From Candidatus Woesearchaeota archaeon (GTDB taxonomy: Archaea; Nanobdellota; Nanobdellia; Woesearchaeales; UBA525): a DNA stretch of 40,289 nucleotides. The notes beneath the pieces were generated by a model. It was not told the DNA's origin and did no database searches. It saw only the letters and a program-made list of their open reading frames with translations. Positions 31,332-39,146 of this stretch are shown here, one piece after another. A program made the position numbers and the translations under genes. The stretch lies in NCBI GenBank assembly GCA_014874255.1, contig JACWAN010000018.1:1-40289 (forward strand). The letters are read 5' to 3'. Position 1 is the first letter of the stretch; every line of letters starts with the position of its first letter.

Positions 31332-31552
31332 GCATCGCGGCTATCGCCTTGGAACAAAGCCCGGGCGCGAACATGCAGGAGCGACGAGTTATACGAGTCG
31401 GCCAGGAACGCAGCGACTGGACCGAAGCGACTGCATAATCGTGAGCGCCCGACACAACGAATTCGGAGAATTCGTGCGCCCGAAGACCCACGGTCTCCAG
31501 GGCGAAACCTCGGACCGGAGGGAGAACAAAATCTCCGCGATAGCCGCGATGC
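31332..31552 (+). repeat. Structured repeat family S1, copy 5
   Basis: It has the longest closing stem of the family: 31332-31347 with 31537-31552, 16 bp perfect. It has CCCGGGCGCGAAC, P3 ATGCAG/CTGCAT around an extended arm, ATAATCGTGAGCGCCCGAC and the 3' hairpin module. Segment 31438-31526 (89 nt) is identical to copy 2, while stems and P3 differ, which points to recent copying or conversion. It fills most of the gap between the ClC gene and NAC; I see no gene in 31230-31607. Confidence 0.7.
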
Positions 31553-31607
31553 AAAGAGCGGAGGGAAAACTAGGAACTCAGATGCAAAGAAGAAAGACGA
31601 GAACTCT

Positions 31608-31961
31608 TCACTCGCCCTGGAGGCTGAGGATGGCGGCCGCGAGGTCGCCGTCCGCGGCTTCGATGGCCGCGCGCGCCTCCGCTTCCGAGACGCCGGCCTG
31701 CTCCGCAACGGTCTGGACGTCGTCGTCGCTGATCTCGGCCTTCGTGTCCAGGGATTGCTCGGTGCTCGGTCCGGCAACCTGCCAGGTGTCCTGGCCCATC
31801 ATGTTCACCTTGGAGACCTGCGCCGGCTCGATGACGATCTTCCGGGAGGAGCAGACGATCTCGACGCGTTCCACGTCGTCGAGGTCCACCTGCTGGATCC
31901 CCATCTGCTTCATCATCTGCTTCATCTGACGGGGATTGACGCCGGGGATCACTGCGCTCAC
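31608..31961 (-). CDS. nac: Nascent polypeptide-associated complex protein (archaeal NAC)
   Basis: 117 residues. NAC domain (about 20-72: GIQQVDLDDVERVEIVCSSRKIVIEPAQVSKVNMMGQ) followed by a C-terminal UBA domain (about 80-117: DVQTVAEQAGVSEAEARAAIEAADGDLAAAILSLQ). Archaeal NAC is a ribosome-bound homodimer that contacts emerging chains. Its ATG overlaps the stop of the upstream sec61-beta gene (ATGA), linking it to translocation. This is a firm archaeal marker. Confidence 0.95.
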   Translation of the reverse strand: MSAVIPGVNPRQMKQMMKQMGIQQVDLDDVERVEIVCSSRKIVIEPAQVSKVNMMGQDTWQVAGPSTEQSLDTKAEISDDDVQTVAEQAGVSEAEARAAIEAADGDLAAAILSLQGE

Positions 31962-32137
31962 CCGAGCCCGAACCAGGCCGTGCCGTAGAGGTGGAGAAGA
32001 ATCTCGAGGACGATGATGAGGATCGCGATGCCGACGACATACTCGGGTCGCATCTCGATCTTTGTCTTGACCTCGTCCCAGTACTGCGTGATGCCCGCCG
32101 TCGAAGACGGCATCCGGATCTTGTCGTCGCGTGCCAT
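31958..32137 (-). CDS. Preprotein translocase Sec61 subunit beta
   Basis: 59 residues: a cytoplasmic N-terminus with MPSSTAGITQYWDEVKTKIE and one C-terminal membrane helix, VVGIAILIIVLEILLHLYG, the standard archaeal Sec-beta form. It is the non-essential small partner of the SecYE channel. It heads an operon with NAC. A strong TATA box lies at 32159-32168. Confidence 0.9.
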   Translation of the reverse strand: MARDDKIRMPSSTAGITQYWDEVKTKIEMRPEYVVGIAILIIVLEILLHLYGTAWFGLG

Positions 32138-32158
32138 GCCTGCGAAGAACCCGCGCCG

Positions 32159-32168
32159 TTTTAAAAAG
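32159..32168 (-). promoter_or_regulatory. TATA box of the sec61-beta–nac operon
   Basis: CTTTTTAAAA on the minus strand, 22-31 bp before the ATG at 32137; leaderless or near-leaderless mRNA. Confidence 0.6.
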
Positions 32169-32234
32169 GTAGCGCTTCGGGAGGCGGCGTTAGACACTTC
32201 ACGACCGGGACGTCGTCCGGCTTCTTCAGGCAAA

Positions 32235-32421
32235 CCGAACAAGAGGCTCTTAGGCAAATTCGCTTCGCGGTGTTGCCGGCTGCGACCCGTATCGCTTCGT
32301 TCCTTTCTGCATCGTTGAAGCCCCGGATGGGGCATCCCCCTCAACTCTTCGCTTCTTCTTATCGCTACGGGTCGCCCTTTGGCCGGCGACACATCATTTG
32401 CCAAAGAGCCCGAACAAGAGG
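32235..32421 (+). repeat. Structured repeat family S2, copy C, flanked by 12-bp direct repeats
   Basis: The outer stem is 32245-32259 with 32396-32410 (two 7-bp halves around an A·A mismatch). The second stem is 32270-32280 with 32382-32392 (11 bp with one U·G). The third is GCGACCCGTA/TACGGGTCGC, 32282-32291 with 32366-32375. GTTGA/TCAAC encloses the hairpin and CATCCCCCT motif. CCGAACAAGAGG is repeated exactly at 32235-32246 and 32410-32421, at the two ends of the element. It lies between the divergent sec61-beta and hydrogenase-like operons; no gene in this gap. Confidence 0.65.
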
Positions 32422-32424
32422 AAG

Positions 32425-32433
32425 GTTTAAAAG
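32425..32433 (+). promoter_or_regulatory. TATA box of the hydrogenase-4-like operon
   Basis: GTTTAAAAG lies 92 bp before the first ATG (32525), which would leave an mRNA leader of roughly 65-70 bases, longer than other leaders here. Confidence 0.45.
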
Positions 32434-32524
32434 GGGGTGGCTTCAACCGCGCCGCTCGCGGAGGAAAAGCGCATCCCGGCAAGGTAAGGTTCTCGGGTGC
32501 GCCGCCGTCGAAGGAAAAGAAGAT

Positions 32525-34465
32525 ATGATTGCGACTCTTGCGTATCTGGCCCTCGGACTGCTCCTCCTCCCCGCACTCGCGCCGCTCCTCGCCTTCCTGA
32601 AGGACGGCAGGGCAGGAAGGAAGGCGTTCCTCACGGCGATCGGAATCGCGGCCCTCCTCCTCACGGCGCTCGCGGCGTACGTCCTCTACACCGGGACGCA
32701 GCTCCTCCTGCCGCTCTACGACCTCGCGCCCGGGCTCGGCCTCACGCTCCTCGTCGATCGGCTCTCCGCCTTCTTCATCCTCATCATCGCGGTCGTGGCC
32801 TTCGCGGTCGCGATCTACTCCGCCGGCTACGTCGAGCACCTCAAGTCCCCCGTCCGGAAGAACCTCCTCATCGCGCTCATGAGCATCTTCGTCCTCTCCA
32901 TGGTCCTCGTCATCTCGGCGAAGGGCATGGTAGGATTCCTCTTCTCATGGGAGCTGATGTCGCTCGCCTCCTTCCTCCTCGTCAATTTCGAGTATGAGAA
33001 GAAAGGGACGCGCAAGGCCGGTCTCTATTACCTCGCCATGACGCAGCTGAGCACGGTCTTCCTCATCGCCGCGACCGGCGTCATCTACGCGCAGACCGGC
33101 TCGTTCGACCTCCAACGCGTCGCGTTCTCCTCGCCCTTCTGGGCGTCGCTCGCGTTCCTGTTCGCCTTCCTCGGCTTCGGCATCAAGGCGGGCATCGTGC
33201 CGTTCCATAAGTGGCTGCCGTACGCCCACCCCGCCGCGCCATCGAACATCTCCGCGCTCATGTCCGGCCTGATGATCAAGGTGGCGATCTACGGCCTCGT
33301 CCGCTTCCTCCTCACCGTGCTCCCGCCCGGCCCGGTCTGGTGGGGCATCCTCCTCCTCACGGCAGGCACGGTCTCCGCCATCCTCGGCGTCATCTACGCG
33401 CTCAAGGAGCACGACCTCAAGCGGCTGCTCGCGTACCACAGCATCGAGAACATCGGCATCATCGTCATGGGACTCGGCCTCTTCGAGATCTTCTCCGCCG
33501 CCGGCCTGCACGCGGTCGCGCTGCTCGCCCTGGGCGGCGCGCTCTTCCACACCCTGAACCACGCCCTCTTCAAGAGCCTCCTCTTCCTCACCTCGGGCTC
33601 GGTCTTGAACGCGACGAAGACCATGAACATCGAGCGGATGGGCGGCCTCTCCGCACGCATGCCCGGCACGGCTGCACTCTTCCTGATCGGTGCGGTCTCC
33701 ATCTCCGCGCTGCCGCCCTTCAACGGCTTCGTGAGCGAGCTGATGCTCTTCGAGGCGTTCTTCCAGGCGTACCTGCTCGCCAGCCCCTACCTCCAGATGC
33801 TCCTCGTCATCGCGTTCTCCGTCTTCGCGCTCACCAGCGCCCTCGCCGCGGCGTGCTTCGTCAAGGCGTACGGCGTCGTCTTCCTCGGCGTCCCCCGGTC
33901 GAAAGAGGCCAAGGAGGCGAAGGAGGCGCCGCGCAGCATGCTCGCCGGCCCGGCGGTGCTCGCGGCCCTGTGCATCGTCCTCGGCCTCTTCTCCTTCCAG
34001 CTCTTTGCGATAGCGGGGTTCAGTTTCCCCGTCCCTGACCTGCTCGTCGTCGGCCTCCTGCTCCTCGCCGTCTACGCCCTGACGGCCTTCGCGCTCCGGA
34101 ACGTCGGCAAGCGACGGACCTGCGAGACATGGAGCTGCGGCTATCCGTCCGCGGGCAGCGTGGCGGAGTACACCGCCTCCGGGTTCTCCGAGCCGATCAT
34201 CCGCATCTTCGACGCGATCTTCCTCCCGAAGCTCACGGTCGAGCGCGAATACCACGACGGCCAGAAGGCGCTCTTCAAGCGCGGCACAGCCGAGATGAGG
34301 CTGATGCGGTTCTTCGAGGAGTACCTCTACGACCCGGTCGCGCGGGCCGTCGAGAAGGCCGCCGCCTTCGTCGCCCGGCTGCAGGACGTCGACCTCGACC
34401 TGTACGTCGCCTACATCTTCGTCTCCGCGCTGCTCCTCATCATCGTCGCGAGGTTCCTCATATGA
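32525..34465 (+). CDS. hyfB: Hydrogenase-4-like antiporter subunit (HyfB/NuoL-like)
   Basis: 646 residues, an antiporter-like ion-pumping subunit of complex-I-type enzymes. The key charged residues are in place: Glu in FSWELMSLASFLLV (TM5), Lys in GFGIKAGIVPFHKWLPYAHP (TM7) and the Lys/His group in KEHDLKRLLAYHSIENIGI. The C-terminus carries the RRTCETWSCGYP segment usual in HyfB. It starts a six-gene operon in which each gene overlaps or nearly touches the next. It would move H+ or Na+ through the membrane. Confidence 0.93.
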   Translation: MIATLAYLALGLLLLPALAPLLAFLKDGRAGRKAFLTAIGIAALLLTALAAYVLYTGTQLLLPLYDLAPGLGLTLLVDRLSAFFILIIAVVAFAVAIYSAGYVEHLKSPVRKNLLIALMSIFVLSMVLVISAKGMVGFLFSWELMSLASFLLVNFEYEKKGTRKAGLYYLAMTQLSTVFLIAATGVIYAQTGSFDLQRVAFSSPFWASLAFLFAFLGFGIKAGIVPFHKWLPYAHPAAPSNISALMSGLMIKVAIYGLVRFLLTVLPPGPVWWGILLLTAGTVSAILGVIYALKEHDLKRLLAYHSIENIGIIVMGLGLFEIFSAAGLHAVALLALGGALFHTLNHALFKSLLFLTSGSVLNATKTMNIERMGGLSARMPGTAALFLIGAVSISALPPFNGFVSELMLFEAFFQAYLLASPYLQMLLVIAFSVFALTSALAAACFVKAYGVVFLGVPRSKEAKEAKEAPRSMLAGPAVLAALCIVLGLFSFQLFAIAGFSFPVPDLLVVGLLLLAVYALTAFALRNVGKRRTCETWSCGYPSAGSVAEYTASGFSEPIIRIFDAIFLPKLTVEREYHDGQKALFKRGTAEMRLMRFFEEYLYDPVARAVEKAAAFVARLQDVDLDLYVAYIFVSALLLIIVARFLI

Positions 34466-35406
34466 ACTGGCTCTTCGCGCTCTACTTCGTCCTGAACACC
34501 GCCGTGGCGGTGGCGCTCGCGCCCCTGCTCATGGGCGTCGTGAAGAAGGTCAAGGCCTGGGCGCAAGGACGGCGGGGGCAGCCGCTGCTCCAGCCGTACT
34601 ACAACCTGGCGAAGCTGCTGCGGAAGGAGACGGTCGTCTCGTCGAACGCCTCGTGGGTGACGAGGGCGACGCCGTACCTGAGCATTTCCGTCCTCATCGT
34701 CGCGACGCTCTCCGTACCGCTCCTCTTCCTGCCGGGCAAGACCTCTGCATTCGGCAACGTCATCCTGTTCTTCTACCTCCTCGCGCTCGCGAACTTCTTC
34801 ATGGCGCTCACCGGGCTCGACGGCGGCAGCACCTTCGGCGGCATGGGGAGCTCGCGCGAGATGTCGCTCTCCGCCATCCTCGAACCGCTCGTCCTGCTCA
34901 CCTTCCTCACCCTCGCGTTCGTCTTCAAGACGTTCGACATCTTCGGGATCGTCGGGACGACGTCGCAGGCAGGCATCTTCTCGGTCGACCCCGTCCTCAT
35001 CCTCCTCGGCGCGGCGTTCTTCGTCATCATCGTCGCGGAGACCGCGCGGTTGCCCGTCGACAATCCGGAGACGCACCTCGAGCTGACGATGGTGCACGAG
35101 GCGATGGTGCTCGAGCACTCCGGCAAGCACCTCGCCCTCATGGAGACGGCGCACGCGATCAAGCAGCTCCTCCTCATGGCGCTCTTCATCAACATCTTCC
35201 TCCCCTTTGGTTTCGCGACGCAGCCGACCGCCGCGTCGGTCGCGCTCTCGCTGCTGAGCTTCCTCGCGAAGAGCATCATCCTCGCGGCAGCCATCGGCCT
35301 CTTCGAGTCGTCCGTCGCGAAGCTGCGGCTGTACCGCGTCCCGGGCTTCTACGCCGTCGGGACGTTCCTCGTCGTCCTCACCATCATCCTGGAGGTGTTC
35401 CGATGA
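34462..35406 (+). CDS. hyfC: Hydrogenase-4-like membrane subunit (HyfC/NuoH-like)
   Basis: 314 residues, about eight membrane helices. The NuoH-family signature ETARLPVDNPETHLELTMVHEAMVLEHSG is intact, as are GRRGQPLLQPYYNLAKLLRKE and RLPV. This subunit joins the membrane pump to the peripheral arm and forms the E-channel in complex I. The start ATG overlaps the hyfB stop (ATATGA). Confidence 0.94.
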   Translation: MNWLFALYFVLNTAVAVALAPLLMGVVKKVKAWAQGRRGQPLLQPYYNLAKLLRKETVVSSNASWVTRATPYLSISVLIVATLSVPLLFLPGKTSAFGNVILFFYLLALANFFMALTGLDGGSTFGGMGSSREMSLSAILEPLVLLTFLTLAFVFKTFDIFGIVGTTSQAGIFSVDPVLILLGAAFFVIIVAETARLPVDNPETHLELTMVHEAMVLEHSGKHLALMETAHAIKQLLLMALFINIFLPFGFATQPTAASVALSLLSFLAKSIILAAAIGLFESSVAKLRLYRVPGFYAVGTFLVVLTIILEVFR

Positions 35407-36086
35407 TCGATCCCGTCTTCGCGCTCGACCTCATCAAGATACTCCTCGTCCTCATCGTGCTCAGCGCGGCGCTCATCATCACGCGCCGGGACTTCATCGC
35501 CCTGACCTCGCTCTACGCAGCCCAATCATTCCTCATCGTCCTCCTCTCCGTCGGGCTCTTCGCGATCGACCGGAATCCCCTGCTGCTCATCATCGCGGCC
35601 ATCACGCTGCTCAGCAAGGTCGTCATCATCCCTTTCATCCTCACGAAGGTGCAGCGCCGGCTGAAGATGAAACGCGAGATCGAGTTCAGCCACCTCTCCC
35701 CCATCGGGGCGATCCTCCTCGCGGTCGTCGCGTTCTTCTTCATCTACGCGCTGTTCTCAGGCATCCTTTCAGGGCTCGACAAGGGCGTGCTCTCCACGGT
35801 CGTCTCGCTCGCCATCTGCCTCGTCTTCATGGGACTCATCATCATCTTCACGCGGAAGCAGACCATCACGAACGTCATCGGCTACCTCACCATGGAGAAC
35901 GGCGTCCTGCTCTTCAGCCTCTTCGTCGCCGAGCTGTCGCTGCTCATCGAGGTTCTCATCCTCCTCGACCTCATCATGCTCATCGTCCTCGTCGCGCTCA
36001 TGGCGTTCGGCATCGACTCCAGCATCGAGGAGTTCCACTCCCAGCTCAACGTGCTGGACCGGTGGCTCGGGAGGGAGCAGCGATGA
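35403..36086 (+). CDS. hyfE: Hydrogenase-4-like membrane subunit (HyfE/NuoK-like)
   Basis: 227 residues. The NuoK-like part is in the second half: ITNVIGYLTMENGVLLFSLFVAEL with the conserved Glu, then IEVLILLDLIMLIVLVALM. The first half has three to four extra helices, as in HyfE. The ATG overlaps the hyfC stop by four bases. It should form part of the ion path next to HyfC. Confidence 0.92.
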   Translation: MIDPVFALDLIKILLVLIVLSAALIITRRDFIALTSLYAAQSFLIVLLSVGLFAIDRNPLLLIIAAITLLSKVVIIPFILTKVQRRLKMKREIEFSHLSPIGAILLAVVAFFFIYALFSGILSGLDKGVLSTVVSLAICLVFMGLIIIFTRKQTITNVIGYLTMENGVLLFSLFVAELSLLIEVLILLDLIMLIVLVALMAFGIDSSIEEFHSQLNVLDRWLGREQR

Positions 36087-37546
36087 TCTTCCTGCTTCTC
36101 TTCCTGGTCGGCGCGGCCGTCCTCGCCCTCGTCCTCCTCTCGCGCTCGCACCGCGTCATGAATGTCCTCTCGCTCGCGCATGCGACTGCGTACGTCGGCA
36201 TCGTCGCCTACGCGCTCGCGCGGCTGCCGCTGCCCCTGCACGCGGACGGCAGCGACTACCTCTTCCTCGACCATCTGGGCGCGTACGAGATCCTCGTCGC
36301 GTCCGTGGTCTTCTTCCTCGCCGCGCTCTACCTCGAAGGCTACATCGAGAGCCTCATCCGCGCCGAGGAGCTCCCGAAGCGCAACCTGCGGCTCTTCTAC
36401 GTCGCCATGAACCTGCTGCTCATCGCGACCGCGTTCAGCTTCGCCTCCGACAACCTCGCGGTCTTCTGGATCTTCCTCGAGCTGACGACGCTCTTCTCCG
36501 CCGTCCTCGTCGTGACGCTCAACGCGAAGGAGAACATCGACGTCGCCCTGAAGTACATCTTCATCGCGTCCACCTCGATGCTCTTCTCGTTCATCGGAAT
36601 CATCCTCCTCTTCTTCCTCTCGGCGCAGGCGACCGGCACGGGCACCCTGGAATGGAGCGCGCTGATGCTGCACGCCGCGACGTTCTCCCCCGCGCTCCTG
36701 CTCGTGAGCTTCCTCTTCATCCTCATCGGCTTCGCCGCGAAGTCGGGCATCGCGCCGTTCCACACCTGGCTGCCGCACACCCACGCGAAGGCGCCGTCCG
36801 CGGTGAGCGTGGTGCTCTCCGGCGCGGTCGTGAACATGGGCATCTACGGCATCCTGCGGGTCTTCGCCATCGTGCACCAGACGTCGGCGCTCACCGCCGC
36901 CTCCTGGTTCCTGATCGGCTTCGGCATCTTCAGCGTCGCCGTCGCATCGCTCAGCATGCTCCGGCAGCGCAACACGAAGAGGATCATCGCCTTCTCGAGC
37001 ATCGAGCACATGGGCGTCATCCTCGTCGGCATCGGCATCGCGACGCGGACCTCGGTCTTCTGGTCGCTCGCATACGTGCTCGCGCACTCCCTCGCGAAGT
37101 CGCTCCTCTTCTTCTCCGCAGGCATCATCAACCGGCAATACGAAAGCAACGAGGCGGAGGACGTGCGGGACATCTTCCGCCTGCAGCCGCTGGCCTCCCT
37201 CGGCCTCATCGTCGGCAGTCTCACCATCGTCGGCATGCCGCCGTTCCTCCTCTTCCTGCCGAAGCTCTTCATCATCATCGAGCTGGGCAAGGTGTCGCTC
37301 CTCCTCTTCTTCCTCCTGATGCTCTTCCTCCTCATCGCCGTCGTCGCCTTCGGCGCCTTCATGATGCGCCTCTTCTCCGCGGTCCCCGAGGCCGGGAAGC
37401 AGGAGCGCATCCCCCGTTTCCCGGTCCCGGCGAAGATGAGCCTCACCCTGGCGATCCTCATCACGCTCGTCCTCGCCCTCGGTCTCTGGTTCCCGTCATA
37501 CGTGCAGCATGTCATCGACGCGATCGTGACGGAGTTGAGGTTCTGA
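36083..37546 (+). CDS. hyfF: Hydrogenase-4-like antiporter subunit (HyfF/NuoN-like)
   Basis: 487 residues, the second antiporter-like subunit. The key Glu is in FWIFLELTTLFSA, the key Lys in GFAAKSGIAPFHTWLPHTHAKAPS, and further polar residues in RQRNTKRIIAFSSIEHMGVI. Two antiporter-type subunits in the operon predict at least two ion-translocation paths. A four-base overlap joins it to hyfE. Confidence 0.93.
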   Translation: MIFLLLFLVGAAVLALVLLSRSHRVMNVLSLAHATAYVGIVAYALARLPLPLHADGSDYLFLDHLGAYEILVASVVFFLAALYLEGYIESLIRAEELPKRNLRLFYVAMNLLLIATAFSFASDNLAVFWIFLELTTLFSAVLVVTLNAKENIDVALKYIFIASTSMLFSFIGIILLFFLSAQATGTGTLEWSALMLHAATFSPALLLVSFLFILIGFAAKSGIAPFHTWLPHTHAKAPSAVSVVLSGAVVNMGIYGILRVFAIVHQTSALTAASWFLIGFGIFSVAVASLSMLRQRNTKRIIAFSSIEHMGVILVGIGIATRTSVFWSLAYVLAHSLAKSLLFFSAGIINRQYESNEAEDVRDIFRLQPLASLGLIVGSLTIVGMPPFLLFLPKLFIIIELGKVSLLLFFLLMLFLLIAVVAFGAFMMRLFSAVPEAGKQERIPRFPVPAKMSLTLAILITLVLALGLWFPSYVQHVIDAIVTELRF

Positions 37547-39108
37547 TGGTCGACCCGCTGTTCGAAGAGATGGGCAAAGTGGTCCCGGAAGGGCTGCTGA
37601 AGGGGTCATGGGAAGGGAAGGACGGCGCCATCTACCTCCCGCTCCCGGAGGACGCGTTCGGCGGCGTCATCAAGGGCTTCGTGGAGAAGGGGCTCGTCCT
37701 CGTCGGCCTCTTCTGCGAGGAGGGCTTCCGGGAAGGCGAGCGCTTCACGCTCCTCTACGTCTTCGAGAAGCGCGGGTACGAGCGGCTCGTCGTCCTCCTC
37801 CGCGGCCTCGGGGAGGGGCGCGCCTCGTCCGTGGCGAGGGACTTCCCTTCGGCGTCCTGGTACGAACGCGAGATAACGGACGGCTTCGGCATCGCCTTCC
37901 CCGACGGCCCCGACGGACGGCCGCTCTTCCTGCACGAGTGCTACCCGGACGGCTTCCATCCCCTCCGCAAGAGTCAGGCACGGCCGCGGGAGGCGCAGAA
38001 GCGCACGGCGTACGCGTTCAAGGAGGTGACGGGGGAGGGCGTCTACCAGATCCCGGTCGGACCGGTCCACGCAGGCATCATCGAGCCCGGCCATTTCCGG
38101 TTCAGCGTGATTGGCGAGACCGTCCTCGCGCTCGAAATCAGGATGTTCTTCAAGCATCGCGGCATCGAGAAGCTCGCCGAGGGGAAGACGTCTGAGGAGG
38201 GCGTCCTGTTCGCGGAGGCGATTAGCGGCGACGAGAGCGCCGCGAACAGCACCGCGTTCTGCGAATGCGCCGAGCGCATCGCCGGCACGCGGCTGCCGGC
38301 ACGCGCACAGCACCTGCGGACGGTCCTGCTCGAGCTGGAGCGCATGTACTCGCATCTCGGCGACCTCGCCGGCATGGCGGTGGACGTCGCCTACCCGGTC
38401 GGCGCGTCGCCGTTCCTCGTGCTCCGCGAGGAGCTCCTGCGCCAGAATCGCGCGCTCACCGGATCGCGGTTCCTGAAAGGCGCGATCGTGCCGGGCGGCC
38501 TGCGACGCGACCTTCCCAGGGAGGCGCTCGCAGCGCTCGGAGCGTACCTCCCGTCGTTCATGGAGCGGTTCGTCGAGGCGGCGAAGGGCATCCGGTCAAC
38601 GCCGCTCGTCATCGACCGGTACGCAGGCACCGGCATCGTCCGGCGGGAACTCGTCAAGCCGCTCAACCTCTCCGGCCCCATCGCGCGCGCCTGCGACGTC
38701 CGCATCGACACGCGCGCCGACCACCCGTACGGGCTCTACGCCGCGATGCGGTTGACGCCGAGGCTGCAGCAGGACGGAGACGTCCTCGCCCGCTTCGAGG
38801 TGAAAGCAGAGGAGGTTCTCGCCTCCGCGACAATAATCCTACAACTCCTCGAGAGATTGCCCGACGGTCCGGTGCGAACGCGGTGCGCGTCCAAGAACGG
38901 ATACGCGCTCGCGCTCGTCGAGGCGCCGCGAGGGCAGAGCATGCACTATCTGCATCTTCGCAACGGGACGATCGTCCGCTATAAAGTGCGGACCGCTTCG
39001 TTCTGCAACTGGCAGGCGATTGAGCACGCGGTGCCGGGCAACATCGTCCCGGATTTCCCGCTCATCAACAAGAGCATGAACCTCTCGTACGCCGGCACCG
39101 ACCTATGA
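37546..39108 (+). CDS. hyfG: Hydrogenase-like large subunit (HyfG/NuoCD-like) lacking all Ni ligands
   Basis: 520 residues. Residues 1-145 are the NuoC-like part (WYEREITDGFGIAFPDGPDG, HECYPDGFHPLRK), and the rest is the large-subunit/NuoD-like part (FKHRGIEKLAEG). The first Ni motif, C-G-x-C, is S-G-D-E (227-230), and the second, C-x-x-C, is S-Y-A-G (514-517). The fold is kept but no [NiFe] site can form. This is the defining trait of energy-converting hydrogenase-related (Ehr) complexes. Its start shares one base with the hyfF stop. Confidence 0.93.
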   Translation: MVDPLFEEMGKVVPEGLLKGSWEGKDGAIYLPLPEDAFGGVIKGFVEKGLVLVGLFCEEGFREGERFTLLYVFEKRGYERLVVLLRGLGEGRASSVARDFPSASWYEREITDGFGIAFPDGPDGRPLFLHECYPDGFHPLRKSQARPREAQKRTAYAFKEVTGEGVYQIPVGPVHAGIIEPGHFRFSVIGETVLALEIRMFFKHRGIEKLAEGKTSEEGVLFAEAISGDESAANSTAFCECAERIAGTRLPARAQHLRTVLLELERMYSHLGDLAGMAVDVAYPVGASPFLVLREELLRQNRALTGSRFLKGAIVPGGLRRDLPREALAALGAYLPSFMERFVEAAKGIRSTPLVIDRYAGTGIVRRELVKPLNLSGPIARACDVRIDTRADHPYGLYAAMRLTPRLQQDGDVLARFEVKAEEVLASATIILQLLERLPDGPVRTRCASKNGYALALVEAPRGQSMHYLHLRNGTIVRYKVRTASFCNWQAIEHAVPGNIVPDFPLINKSMNLSYAGTDL

Positions 39109-39146
39109 ACGACGCATGAATGATCAACGCAATGAGGGATGGAACG

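Noticed and set aside
9570-31552. S1 elements as CRISPR repeats or C/D-box guide RNAs
   Set aside because: Copies are single, kilobases apart and long. There are no spacers, no cas genes and no paired C and D boxes at the ends; GTGA and CTGA occur only as part of an internal loop.
9570-31552. Own promoter before every S1 copy
   Set aside because: A T-rich or TATA-like box is seen near copies 1 and 4 only; the other copies have none at a fixed distance.
37546-39108. Functional [NiFe] hydrogenase
   Set aside because: All four Ni ligand Cys are missing in the large subunit, and the small subunit lacks its cluster Cys.
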